DNA of 64,000 nucleotides from Nocardia aurea (lineage in GTDB: Bacteria; Actinomycetota; Actinomycetes; Mycobacteriales; Mycobacteriaceae), in NCBI RefSeq assembly GCF_003123685.1, contig NZ_QCYJ01000154.1:1-64000 (forward strand), given 5' to 3'. Each line of letters begins with the position of its first letter. The first letter of the stretch is position 1. Positions 1 to 8,332 of this stretch are shown here, piece after piece. The notes beneath the pieces were generated by a model, which was not told the DNA's origin, did not search any database, and saw nothing but the letters and a program-made list of their open reading frames with translations. The position numbers were made by a program, and so were the translations under genes.

Positions 1-31
1 GACTGGTACTAATAGGCCGAGGACTTACCAA
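1..31 (+). rRNA. rrl: 23S ribosomal RNA, 3' end only
   Basis: The window opens with the conserved 3' terminus of bacterial 23S rRNA (GGTACTAATAGGCCGAGG at about positions 5-22). The exact 3' end is not determinable here; about position 31 is estimated from the usual distance after GAGGACTT. The rest of the gene lies upstream. The 5S gene about 125 bases downstream on the same strand confirms the tail of an rrn operon. Confidence 0.85.
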
Positions 32-156
32 CAAAGAAGCTACGCGTCCACTGTGCGGTATCTGAAACAACACACAGACACTGCAGCAGACACCCGAAAC
101 ACGATTATTGTTGTGTTTTTGGTTGTCAGCGCTGTTGTGTGGATAGTTTCATAGAG

Positions 157-274
157 TTACGGCGGCCATAGCGGCAGGGAAACGCCCGGTCCCATTCCGA
201 ACCCGGAAGCTAAGCCTGCCAGCGCCGATGGTACTGCACTCGACAGGGTGTGGGAGAGTAGGACACCGCCGGAA
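157..274 (+). rRNA. rrf: 5S ribosomal RNA
   Basis: About 118 nt beginning TTACGGCGGCCATAGCGG and ending GTAGGACACCGCCGGAA. The first and last segments pair (GGCGG with CCGCC) as helix I. The core CCATTCCGAACCCGGAAG is the diagnostic 5S loop B/helix III block. It follows the 23S end, as in all actinobacterial rrn operons, and is followed at once by a terminator. Confidence 0.95.
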
Positions 275-284
275 CATCATTGCG

Positions 285-313
285 AAAGGCCCCCAACATT
301 GTTGGGGGCCTTT
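285..313 (+). terminator. rrn operon intrinsic terminator
   Basis: Perfect 13-bp inverted repeat AAAGGCCCCCAAC / GTTGGGGGCCTTT with a 3-nt ATT loop, starting about 10 nt after the 5S end and followed by TCTGCG. The AAA/TTT flanks supply the short U-tract. It closes the ribosomal RNA transcription unit. Confidence 0.9.
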
Positions 314-371
314 CTGCGTTCCACGACTTCTCACCACTGGTCGGCGCTCTTGCGGCCGAGTGCTCGCCGAC

Positions 372-377
372 TACGGT
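372..377 (+). promoter_or_regulatory. -10 element of a probable leaderless promoter
   Basis: TACGGT followed by exactly 7 nt and GTG (385). The same spacing occurs ahead of several other genes in this window, and it is the reason for choosing the 385 start. Confidence 0.45.
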
Positions 378-384
378 GGAGCGC

Positions 385-855
385 GTGGCCACCACCAGAA
401 TCGGCAGGCATATCGGCGCACCGCGGTCGGTGGTCTATCGCTTGTTGATCGATGCGGACGCGGTACGGACCTGGATGGTTCCCACCGGAATGACCAGTCG
501 TGTCCACGAATTCGATCCGACGCCGGGTGGGGCCTTCCGTATCTCGCTGACCTATGACGAGCCGACTGCTGTCGGTAAGACCTCCGCGCACACCGACACG
601 TTCGGCGGCCGCTTCGTCACCCTCGTTCCCGATGAACAGGTCGTGCAGATCGTCGAATTCGTGACGGAGAATCCCGATATTCGCGGCGAGATGACCATCA
701 CCTACCGCCTGGCCGACGCCGAGCACGGCGGAACCGACCTGGTGGCACTGCACGACGGCGTCCCGCCGGGGGTGGCGCCGGACGAGAACGAGTTGGGTTG
801 GCGGATCTCACTCGGCAAACTCGCCGAACTGGCGGAATCGTTGTCGACCCACTGA
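385..855 (+). CDS. SRPBCC (AHSA1-type) domain protein
   Basis: 156 aa. The opening RIGRHIGAPRSVVYRLLIDADAVRTWM segment (in part: APRSVVYRLL, then a conserved W) is the typical first strand and helix of Aha1/START-like ligand-binding proteins. The body has the alternating beta pattern of the fold and ends in a long C-terminal helix (SLGKLAELAESL). Such proteins bind small hydrophobic ligands in one central cavity; the ligand here cannot be inferred. GTG 385 sits 7 nt after TACGGT, suggesting a leaderless mRNA; an in-frame GTG at 376 is the alternative. It stands alone between the rrn operon and a repeat-rich spacer. Confidence 0.8.
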   Translation: MATTRIGRHIGAPRSVVYRLLIDADAVRTWMVPTGMTSRVHEFDPTPGGAFRISLTYDEPTAVGKTSAHTDTFGGRFVTLVPDEQVVQIVEFVTENPDIRGEMTITYRLADAEHGGTDLVALHDGVPPGVAPDENELGWRISLGKLAELAESLSTH

Positions 856-907
856 TACTTCGCGGCCCTACAACAGCTGGCAACCGGCTGTGCAGGCGTG
901 GTATTTC

Positions 908-948
<41 letters not shown>

Positions 949-975
949 CCGTTCGGCGGCGGGTGGGTGATGATC

Positions 976-1015
976 GCCAGTCCGCCAGTCCGCCAGTCCG
1001 CCAGTCCGCCAGTCG
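976..1015. repeat. (GCCAGTCC) octanucleotide array, 4 copies plus one variant
   Basis: Four exact copies of GCCAGTCC (976-1007) followed by GCCAGTCG (1008-1015). It is noncoding and sits about 30 bp after the hexamer array. Confidence 0.95.
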
Positions 1016-1048
1016 CCCGATGGCCTGACCTTGCGGCCATCGCCAGGT

Positions 1049-1088
1049 GAGAGTGACGCTCTGGCGTCGAGAGTGACGCTGTGGCGTC
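1049..1088. repeat. 20-bp direct duplication
   Basis: Two adjacent 20-bp units (1049-1068 and 1069-1088), each reading GAGAGTGACGCTNTGGCGTC and differing at one base. It is noncoding. Confidence 0.9.
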
Positions 1089-1170
1089 CGAATGCTGTGC
1101 CGAGCCGATGCTCTCAGTTTCGGGGCCGACCGGGCTTGTTCGGTGCGGGTATGCCGCGCCGCGTGGTACG

Positions 1171-1236
1171 GCACATCAACTCGTATGTGGGTCGAAAGCA
1201 CATCAGCCCGTACGTAAGCACATCGACCCGTGCGTA
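1171..1236. repeat. degenerate 20-bp repeats, GCACATC core
   Basis: Two adjacent 20-bp units (1197-1216, 1217-1236) share AGCACATC, CCCGT and CGTA. A more diverged third unit begins at 1171 (GCACATCAACTCGTATGTG). They are possible protein-binding repeats upstream of the hydrolase gene, but no binder is evident. Confidence 0.7.
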
Positions 1237-1482
1237 AAGGCGCTGGACCCAACGGTTCGGGGGGCGGACCGATCTGTTCCCGTCGAACTGCCTGATCAGC
1301 CGTCGCTTTTCACGCTGTGTGTCCTCGTTCGTGGTGCCTGGCTGATTGAGCCGAACAGCGGTGGGTATGGCCGCCGATGTTGTGATCGGCGCGGCCGCGT
1401 GGATCCGAGGGATGTGCACGGAGAGGGAGGGGCGCTCGCGGGTCGAGAAGCGGCGGGGACGGAATGGAGGCACAGTGGAGTG

Positions 1483-2649
1483 ATGTCGCCGTTGGACGAT
1501 CGGCATCCGTCCAGCATTTCGGACTGGGACGATGCGCGACGGAAGGCTCGATTCCGAGCGACTCGCCTCGGACACGACTGGCTGACGTGGCGCCGCACCA
1601 GGCTGATGCTGCTGCGGGTCGCCGCGCTGTTCGTCGCGGGGCTCATCGTGTTCGCGCAGTACTGGGCGATCGACGTGGCCCCGGAACGCGCGCGTCTGGC
1701 ACGCACCGAGCCGGCCGTGCTGCCCATCGCCGCGCCCGCCGACAGCAGGAACTGGGATACGGTCGTCGTCGATATGGTCGGGTTGGGCGGGCTCAACGCC
1801 AGCGACACCGCCGCCGCGCTCCCCTCGTTGAGCCGCATGGGTGTGGTGTGGGCGATCAAATACGACAACCGCGGTATCGATACCAAGGTCATCGCGGATC
1901 TGATCACCCGCGCGGCGCAGATGTCGGGGCTGAAGAACGTGATCCTCGTCGGGCACAGTATGGGCGGGGTGATCGCGCTCGAAGTCGCCAAACACATCCA
2001 CACCGACAGTGATCGTCGACTGGTGGCGGTGCTGCTGGATTGCACGCCGATGGATCTCAACGCCGTGCGTCCCGAAAGCCGTGGCCGCGGTGAGGATATG
2101 GTGCGCTGGATGGGGTGGCTGCCGGGAGCGCGCGAGAGCCGCGCGTTGCGACTGCTCGTCGAAACCTATGCGCGTCGAGAGCAATTCGTCGACGACACCG
2201 GCTACGGGTTGCCCGGCATCCGGTTCGCCGAATTGCGTTCGGTCCTCGACGAGGTGTTGCGCGAGAAGATCTACTCGGCCGACGCGGCGAGTAACGGCCT
2301 GATCGAAGCACAGTTCCTGGCGATCGTGGCGGGCGGCGCGGTCAACGATCTGCGCGCGCTGTCCGAGCCGGTCGACGGAAAACCGCCCCCCGCCATCGTC
2401 TTCCTGCGCCCGCGCGATCCCGCCGCGGACGGCGTGGTCGACGTCGAATATTCGCACCGGGTGCTCGTCGAACAGGTGGGTGGCGTCGACGGAACCCTGC
2501 TCGTCGCATTCCCGCGCAATACCGGCCACGCCAACCCCCGACAACGGCCCAACGAATACAACCGGGTGATCACCGATCAGGTGCTGCCGTTCGTCCAGCG
2601 CTACCAAGCGCAGGCCAGGGCCACCCAGAACACTGCCGCACCCCGCTGA
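1483..2649 (+). CDS. membrane-anchored alpha/beta hydrolase
   Basis: 388 aa. A hydrophobic helix at about residues 45-63 (LLRVAALFVAGLIVFAQYW) follows a charged N-terminus, indicating a type II anchor with the enzyme domain outside. The nucleophile elbow GHSMGG (about residue 155) gives the catalytic Ser. A C-terminal NTGHANPRQ segment could carry the catalytic His. The fold matches lipase/esterase-like hydrolases, but the substrate is unknown. ATG 1483 is preceded by a GGAG-containing purine stretch and gives a sensible N-terminus; the frame stays open further upstream but is not protein-like there. The gene is bracketed by simple repeats on both sides. Confidence 0.8.
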   Translation: MSPLDDRHPSSISDWDDARRKARFRATRLGHDWLTWRRTRLMLLRVAALFVAGLIVFAQYWAIDVAPERARLARTEPAVLPIAAPADSRNWDTVVVDMVGLGGLNASDTAAALPSLSRMGVVWAIKYDNRGIDTKVIADLITRAAQMSGLKNVILVGHSMGGVIALEVAKHIHTDSDRRLVAVLLDCTPMDLNAVRPESRGRGEDMVRWMGWLPGARESRALRLLVETYARREQFVDDTGYGLPGIRFAELRSVLDEVLREKIYSADAASNGLIEAQFLAIVAGGAVNDLRALSEPVDGKPPPAIVFLRPRDPAADGVVDVEYSHRVLVEQVGGVDGTLLVAFPRNTGHANPRQRPNEYNRVITDQVLPFVQRYQAQARATQNTAAPR

Positions 2650-2660
2650 GACCATCCCTT

Positions 2661-2750
<90 letters not shown>

Positions 2751-2835
2751 GCTAGAGGCCAGAGCCCAGAGCCCAGAGGTCGGTCGGAGTTCGAATCAGG
2801 GCAAACCAAACCGTATGCAGGGGAGCGGCAACTTG

Positions 2836-2842
2836 TTTAAAT
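2836..2842 (+). promoter_or_regulatory. possible -10 region of the ssuACB operon
   Basis: TTTAAAT is a rare AT-only stretch in this GC-rich DNA and ends 7 nt before ATG 2850. That spacing would make the ssuA transcript leaderless. No convincing -35 box was found. Confidence 0.35.
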
Positions 2843-2849
2843 CACCGGC

Positions 2850-3944
2850 ATGTATCGACCAAGTACGATGTTCCCCGGCCTTCGTGGCCGCACGATCGCC
2901 GCGTTGCTCGCCGTGGCTACTGTTGCGAGCCTTGGTCTGACCGGGTGCGTGAGCAACGACGAACCGGTCGGTACCACCAATGCTGATGCGCCGCTGCCCA
3001 CCGAGATTCCCGCCGGTACCACCCTGACCATCGCCGATCAGTCCGAGCGCTTGCAGAGTGCGCTGCGAATTTCGGGCGAGCTGGACAAGTTGCCGTTCAA
3101 GGTGCAGTTCGCCAATTTCGTCGGCGGGCCCGCGATCCTCGAGGCGTTCCGCGCCGAGGCGGCGGATGTGGCGCCGGTCGGTGACGTTCCCCCGATCCAC
3201 GCGTTGATCGCCGGTCAGGACGTGCCGATCATCGCGGCCTACCAGACCGCGCCGAGCGCGATGAAACTCGCGGTGGCGCCGGGGCGTTCGATCACCCGCC
3301 TGGTGGATCTGAAGGGGAAGAAGATCGCCTACGCCGAGGGCACCGCCCAGCAGGCCGCGGTGTTGCGCGCGTTGAACAAGGCGGATCTGAAACCCGATGA
3401 CGTGCAGCTCGTCCGGTTGCAGTTGGCCGAATTCCCCGATGCGGTGCGGACCGGACAGGTCGACGTCGCGCCGCTCATCGAGCCGAACGTGACCCGGTTC
3501 CTGCGCACCCAGGGCGCGTCCTTGATTCCGGATTCGGAGACGACCGGTATCTACAGCGGTCTGGCCTACCTGTACGCCCGGCGGGCGGTGCTACAGGATC
3601 CGGCCAAGGCAGCAGCGACGCGGGCGCTCGTCGCCGCCTATGTGCGGGCCTACCAGTGGGTGAACACCCATCCGGAGGAGTGGGCGCAGAAATACTACGT
3701 GGACAACCAGAAGGTCGGTCCGGAGGACGCGAAGCGGATCATCGATTCGCTGGGCACCTACACGTTCCCGCACCTGGACCAGGCGCTCGTCGATCAGCAG
3801 CAGTCGACCATCGATGTGATCGACGCGGCCGGTCAGTCGCCCAAGAAGGTGAAGGCCTCCAACGGCTTCGATCTCCGCTTCGACGCGGTCATCTCCGAGA
3901 CCGTGCCCGCGGCGGGAGCCACATTCGTGCGAGGGAAGAACTGA
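2850..3944 (+). CDS. ssuA: ABC importer substrate-binding lipoprotein, sulfonate/taurine (SsuA/TauA) type
   Basis: 364 aa. The signal peptide has a charged start, a hydrophobic run and the lipobox LTGC (Cys about residue 33), so it is a lipoprotein anchored outside the membrane. The mature part is a type 2 periplasmic-binding fold of the NMT1/SsuA group: KLPFKVQFANFVGGPAILEA, VAPVGDVPPIHALIAGQDVPII and LKGKKIAYAEGT blocks (quoted in part). It captures a small anion, probably an organosulfonate, for the permease and ATPase downstream. The stop overlaps the ssuC start by one base (TGATG). In-frame ATG 2868 is the alternative start. The substrate is inferred from family and from the neighbouring monooxygenase. 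Confidence 0.85.
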   Translation: MYRPSTMFPGLRGRTIAALLAVATVASLGLTGCVSNDEPVGTTNADAPLPTEIPAGTTLTIADQSERLQSALRISGELDKLPFKVQFANFVGGPAILEAFRAEAADVAPVGDVPPIHALIAGQDVPIIAAYQTAPSAMKLAVAPGRSITRLVDLKGKKIAYAEGTAQQAAVLRALNKADLKPDDVQLVRLQLAEFPDAVRTGQVDVAPLIEPNVTRFLRTQGASLIPDSETTGIYSGLAYLYARRAVLQDPAKAAATRALVAAYVRAYQWVNTHPEEWAQKYYVDNQKVGPEDAKRIIDSLGTYTFPHLDQALVDQQQSTIDVIDAAGQSPKKVKASNGFDLRFDAVISETVPAAGATFVRGKN

Positions 3945-4816
3945 TGGCTATCAGGACCGCCGACGCTGGCGTATTCGGCAGGCTGCAACGGGCGGACAGG
4001 GCCGCCTCGACGAAGGTGCTGGCCCAGCGCAGGCCCGCGCGTCCGAGGCTGGGCCCCGGCCGGGCGATTCCCGGGGGAATCGCGATCGGCCCGGTGCTGC
4101 TGATCGCGGCCTGGGTGATCGGCTCGGCGAGCGGATCATTGGATCCGGAGACCTTGCCCGCGCCGTGGACGGTGGCCCAGACCGCGGGCGACCTGATCGC
4201 GGACGGCAGACTGCAATCGAATCTGCTCACCTCGGTACAGCGGGCGGGCTGGGGTCTCGGCATCGGTGTGCTGGTCGGACTGGTACTCGCGCTCGTCGCG
4301 GGTCTGAGCCGAGTCGGCGAGGCGGTGGTGGACGGCCCGATCCAGATCAAGCGGTCGATTCCGACGCTGGCGCTGATCCCGCTGTTCATCGTGTGGTTCG
4401 GTATCGGCGAGGAGATGAAACTCATCGTCATCACCACCAGTGTCGCGATTCCGATCTACATCAACACCCACGCGCATCTGCGCAGTGTCGATGCCCGCTA
4501 CGTGGAACTCGCTCAGACCGTGGGGCTTTCCCGGTGGGGTTTCATCCGCAAGGTGGCGCTGCCGGGTTCGCTGCCGGGATTCTTCACCGGACTTCGCCTC
4601 GCCGTCACCATCGCGTGGCTGGCGCTGGTCGTGGTGGAACAGGTCAACGCCACCAGCGGCATCGGCTATCTGATGACGCAGGCCCGTACCTACGGCCAGA
4701 TCGACGTCATCGTCGTCGGCCTGGTGATCTACGGCCTGCTCGGCCTGCTCGGTGATATCGCCGTGCGCGCGACCGAGAGGAGGGCGCTGTCATGGCGACA
4801 GACCTTGGGAGACTGA
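3944..4816 (+). CDS. ssuC: ABC importer permease, SsuC type
   Basis: 290 aa, BPD_transp_1 family. A cytosolic N-tail (about 45 residues) is followed by about six membrane helices. The coupling motif is EAA-like: ELAQTVGLSRWGFIRKVALPG (about residues 187-206), the loop that docks on the ATPase. IPTLALIPLFIVWFGIGEEMK is typical of SsuC/TauC. The start overlaps the ssuA stop by one base, and the end overlaps ssuB by 25 bp, so translation is coupled. Confidence 0.88.
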   Translation: MAIRTADAGVFGRLQRADRAASTKVLAQRRPARPRLGPGRAIPGGIAIGPVLLIAAWVIGSASGSLDPETLPAPWTVAQTAGDLIADGRLQSNLLTSVQRAGWGLGIGVLVGLVLALVAGLSRVGEAVVDGPIQIKRSIPTLALIPLFIVWFGIGEEMKLIVITTSVAIPIYINTHAHLRSVDARYVELAQTVGLSRWGFIRKVALPGSLPGFFTGLRLAVTIAWLALVVVEQVNATSGIGYLMTQARTYGQIDVIVVGLVIYGLLGLLGDIAVRATERRALSWRQTLGD

Positions 4817-5565
4817 ACAAATCCGCCATCGTCCGGTTGCGTAACCTCAATCGTGGTTTCGGTGAGCGCGTGGTGTTACGCGGAATCGATATCGATATCG
4901 AGCGCGGTGAATTCGTCGCGCTGCTCGGGCGCAGCGGCTCGGGTAAGAGCACGCTGCTGCGCGCGCTGGCCGAACTCGACTACGACGTGCCCGGTTCCGG
5001 CGATCTGACCGTGCCGTCGGAACGCGCCGTGGTGTTCCAGGATTCGCGGCTGCTGCCGTGGTTGCGGGTGCTGGACAATGTGACACTCGGTCTCGGCGGC
5101 TCCGACGCCGCGGGACGCGGTCGCACGGCATTGGCCGAAGTGGGTCTCGCCGGGCGTGAACGGGCCTGGCCCAAGGAACTGTCCGGTGGTGAGCAGCAGC
5201 GCGTGGCGCTGGCCCGTTCGCTGGTCAGGGAACCGGAACTGCTGCTGGCCGATGAGCCTTTCGGCGCGCTCGACGCGCTCACCCGGATCAAGATGCATGT
5301 ACTGCTGCAGGAGTTGTGCGCCAAGCACAAGCCCGCGGTCCTGCTGGTGACCCACGATGTGGACGAGGCGGTGCTGCTCGCCGACCGGGTGCTGGTCCTC
5401 GACGAGGGGCAGATCGTGCTCGATCAGCGCGTCGAGTTGGGCCGTCCACGCCGCCACGGTGATCCGGAATTCATTCGTTTGCGCGAGATCCTGCTCGCCG
5501 GCCTCGGTGTCGGTGTGGAAGGGATCCCGTCGAATACTCGCGAGGAAGCGAAACAGCCTTCATGA
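4792..5565 (+). CDS. ssuB: ABC importer ATP-binding protein, SsuB type
   Basis: 257 aa. The Walker A GRSGSGKST (about residue 44), the Q-loop FQDSRLLPW, the signature LSGGEQQRVALARS and the Walker B LLLADEPFGALD followed by THDVDEA are all intact. FGALDALTR and DSRLLPWLRV are characteristic of the SsuB/TauB subfamily. It powers import of the SsuA ligand. The stop overlaps the next gene's ATG (ATGA). Confidence 0.9.
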   Translation: MATDLGRLNKSAIVRLRNLNRGFGERVVLRGIDIDIERGEFVALLGRSGSGKSTLLRALAELDYDVPGSGDLTVPSERAVVFQDSRLLPWLRVLDNVTLGLGGSDAAGRGRTALAEVGLAGRERAWPKELSGGEQQRVALARSLVREPELLLADEPFGALDALTRIKMHVLLQELCAKHKPAVLLVTHDVDEAVLLADRVLVLDEGQIVLDQRVELGRPRRHGDPEFIRLREILLAGLGVGVEGIPSNTREEAKQPS

Positions 5566-6911
5566 CCGAGCCACGTCAGCTCAGCCTCAACGCTTTCATC
5601 TACCCGTCCGGACATCACGAAGCCGCCTGGCGGCATCCGCAGAGCAGGCCGGAGCGGATCTACGACGTCGGCTACTACCAGGAGATCGGCCGGACCGCCG
5701 AAGCGGCCAAGCTGGACGCGGTCTTCTTCGCCGACGGACCGGCGTTGCGCGCCGATGTGAAGCACAACGCGGTATCCGGCCTCGAGCCCATCACGCTGCT
5801 CACCGCGATCGCCACGGCCACCACGCATCTGGGTCTGATCGCGACGGCGTCGACCACCTACTACGAGCCCTACAACCTGGCTCGCCTGTTCTCCACCCTC
5901 GATCACATCTCCGGTGGTCGCGCGGGCTGGAATATCGTCACCACCGGCACCGATCTCGCAGCGGCGAATTTCGGCCTCGACGCGCACCCCGACCACGCCG
6001 AACGCTACGCGCGGGCACGGGAATTCGTCGACGCGGTGGTCTCGCTGTGGGACAGCTGGGAAGACGACGCGATCCTGCTCGACAAGGAAGCGGGTATCTA
6101 CGCCGATCCGGACAAGATCCATCAGATCGACTTCGTCGGCGAATACCTCAAGGTGCGTGGGCCTTTCAACGCTCCCCGCACACCGCAGGGGCATCCGGTG
6201 CTCGTGCAGGCGGGCGCGTCCAACGACGGCCGCGCTTTCGCGGGCAAATACGCCGAGGCCATCTTCACCGCCCATCAGCGGCTCGTGGACGCACAGGCGT
6301 TCTACTCCGACATCAAGGCCCAGGCGCGTGCGTTCGGTCGCGATCCCGACCAGATCAAGATCCTGCCCGGCATCAGCCCGTTCATCGCCGACACCGAGGC
6401 CGAGGCCAAGAAACTGGAGCGCGAGTTCAACGAACTCACCGTTCCCGACTACGGCCTCAAGCAGTTGGAGTCGATCGCGGGCACGAGTCTGCGCCATCTG
6501 CCGCTGGACGGGCCGGTTCCCCTCGAATTGTTCAGCGACGCGGGCGATGTCACCGATAACAGCCGCAGCCGTTTGCAGGTCGTCGCGGGCATCGTCGAGC
6601 GGGAACGGCCGACGGTTCGCGGGCTGCTGCACCGCCTCGCCGGTGCTCGTGGGCACCGGGTCTTCGCCGGAACTCCGGAGCAGGTGGCCGATACCATCGA
6701 GGAATGGTTCCGCAACGGCGCGGCCGACGGCTTCAATGTGATGCCGCCGTACTACCCGGGCGGTCTCGAGGTGTTCGCGCGGACCGTCGTGCCGATTCTG
6801 CAGGAACGCGGCATCTTCCGGACCGAGTACACCGGCACCACGTTGCGCGATCATTTCGGGCTGACCAGGCCCGAGAGCCGCTACGCGCGCCACCCGGCAC
6901 TGGCCGGGTGA
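5562..6911 (+). CDS. FMNH2-dependent monooxygenase, NtaA/SnaA/DszA family
   Basis: 449 aa, the usual length for this branch of bacterial-luciferase-like flavin enzymes. Family blocks include the N-terminal LNAFIYPSGHHEAAWRHP, the central TTYYEPYNLARLFSTLDHIS with SGGRAGWNIVTT, and HPVLVQAGAS. It uses reduced flavin and O2 to attack a small organic compound; relatives cleave nitrilotriacetate, dibenzothiophene sulfone or alkanesulfonates. Its ATGA overlap with ssuB makes it the catabolic partner of the importer, most likely freeing sulfite from an imported organosulfur compound. No flavin reductase gene is adjacent, so FMNH2 must come from elsewhere. Confidence 0.85.
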   Translation: MTEPRQLSLNAFIYPSGHHEAAWRHPQSRPERIYDVGYYQEIGRTAEAAKLDAVFFADGPALRADVKHNAVSGLEPITLLTAIATATTHLGLIATASTTYYEPYNLARLFSTLDHISGGRAGWNIVTTGTDLAAANFGLDAHPDHAERYARAREFVDAVVSLWDSWEDDAILLDKEAGIYADPDKIHQIDFVGEYLKVRGPFNAPRTPQGHPVLVQAGASNDGRAFAGKYAEAIFTAHQRLVDAQAFYSDIKAQARAFGRDPDQIKILPGISPFIADTEAEAKKLEREFNELTVPDYGLKQLESIAGTSLRHLPLDGPVPLELFSDAGDVTDNSRSRLQVVAGIVERERPTVRGLLHRLAGARGHRVFAGTPEQVADTIEEWFRNGAADGFNVMPPYYPGGLEVFARTVVPILQERGIFRTEYTGTTLRDHFGLTRPESRYARHPALAG

Positions 6912-6984
6912 GCGCCGCGGGCTGCTGTACCGGCGCCGGACACCCGGTGCGGTCGGACCGGCTCGACGTCGCGACGGCGGGCCG

Positions 6985-8250
6985 GTGACCGGCGGATCGA
7001 TATCCGCCGACACCTCGGTCGCGCTGCGTCGTCTGGCGTGGACGATGTTCGTGCCGATGGCGATCTACAGCGTCGGCTACGGCGCGGCCGGGCCGATGTA
7101 TGTGCTGCGGGCCGTCGATCTCGGCGCCTCCGCGGGCCAGGCCGGTGTCATCGTCGCGCTCACCGGGCTCGGCATGGTGCTCGCCGATCTGCCCGCGGGC
7201 GGGATCGTGGCCCGGATCGGGGAGCGCGGCGCCATCGCGGTCGGGTCGGGTGTCGGCATGATCGGGGTGGCCGCGGCGCTGTGCGCGCCGAATGTCGGAG
7301 TACTCGCGGTGGGCATGCTGCTCGTCGGCGCGTCCGGTGCGGTGTGGGGGCTGGCGCGCCAGTCGTATCTGGTCGCCGTCGTCGCACCGGCCGATCGCGG
7401 CAGGGCGATGTCGCTGCTGGCGGCTTCCTCGCGGTTCGGATTGTTCTGCGGACCGTTCCTCGGCGCGGTTCCGGTGCATTTCTTCGGGCCGAACGGGGCC
7501 CTGTGGCTGCAACTCGTCGCGACAGCGATCTCGGCGGCGGCCATGGTGGCGATCCCGTCGGCGGACGGCGAGCATTCCGACGGCAGCGTCCAGCCGTTGC
7601 GCGCGGTGATCGTCGAGAACCGCCGCGTTCTCGCCACCCTGGGTTCCTCGGCGTTGCTCGTCGGCGCGGCACGGGCGGCGAGGCTCGCGCTGTTGCCGCT
7701 GTGGGCGGCGCATATCGGGGTGAACGCGGCGACCATCAGCCTGATCTTCGGAGTGGCCGGTGCGGTCGATGTCCTGATGTCGTATCCCGCCGGTATCTGG
7801 CTGGATCGGTATGGACGACGCGCGACCGGTGTCCCCGCCATGGCGTTGTTCGCGCTCGGCTACGCCAGCCTGCCGCTGACCTCGTCGGCCGTCGCGATCG
7901 GAGTGTCGGCGTTCATCCTGGGTGTCGCCAACGGTCTGAGCAACGGGCTGATCATGACCGTGGGCGCGGATGTCGCCCCGGAGGCCAGGCGTGCGGAATT
8001 CCTCGGGGCGTGGCGGCTCACGCATGACGCGGGCGCCTTCGTCGGGCCGATCGCGGTCGGGGCCATCAGCGTGGTCACCGTGCTCGCGGGATCGGCGGTC
8101 GCGCTCGCGGTGACGTCGGTACTGGGGGCGGCGACGATGTACCGCTGGTTCCCCGGCGTGCCGTCGCCGGGGAAGGACCCGGATCGGCGTGGCGGGCGGC
8201 CGGAGCGTGAGGTCGAGAGTGGGGTCGAAATACCCACGGGCGGAAAATAG
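6985..8250 (+). CDS. MFS transporter
   Basis: 421 aa with about 12 hydrophobic helices in two halves. The loop 2-3 motif of the family is recognisable (GIVARIGERG after helix 2), and its repeat in the second half is IWLDRYGRRATG. GTG 6985 begins a short hydrophilic N-tail. It sits 73 bp after the monooxygenase on the same strand and could export a product of, or side-compound from, the sulfur operon. The substrate is unknown. The C-terminal tail (after YRWFPGVPSPGK) is polar and charged. Confidence 0.82.
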   Translation: MTGGSISADTSVALRRLAWTMFVPMAIYSVGYGAAGPMYVLRAVDLGASAGQAGVIVALTGLGMVLADLPAGGIVARIGERGAIAVGSGVGMIGVAAALCAPNVGVLAVGMLLVGASGAVWGLARQSYLVAVVAPADRGRAMSLLAASSRFGLFCGPFLGAVPVHFFGPNGALWLQLVATAISAAAMVAIPSADGEHSDGSVQPLRAVIVENRRVLATLGSSALLVGAARAARLALLPLWAAHIGVNAATISLIFGVAGAVDVLMSYPAGIWLDRYGRRATGVPAMALFALGYASLPLTSSAVAIGVSAFILGVANGLSNGLIMTVGADVAPEARRAEFLGAWRLTHDAGAFVGPIAVGAISVVTVLAGSAVALAVTSVLGAATMYRWFPGVPSPGKDPDRRGGRPEREVESGVEIPTGGK

Positions 8251-8332
8251 TTCGCCGCGCGGTGGGTGACATCGGCGATGACACCGAACCGGGCATGGTG
8301 GCCCGGGCGGTACGGCGACGGGCGTCGGCGAC

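Noticed and set aside
1114..2655. Long minus-strand open frame (over 500 codons) opposite the alpha/beta hydrolase gene
   Set aside because: It is His/Arg/Asp-rich without domains, and mirrors the third-position bias of the plus-strand hydrolase; a typical antisense shadow in high-GC DNA.
5424..7013. Long minus-strand open frame opposite the flavin monooxygenase
   Set aside because: The plus-strand gene has complete family blocks and overlaps its neighbours properly; the antisense product resembles nothing.
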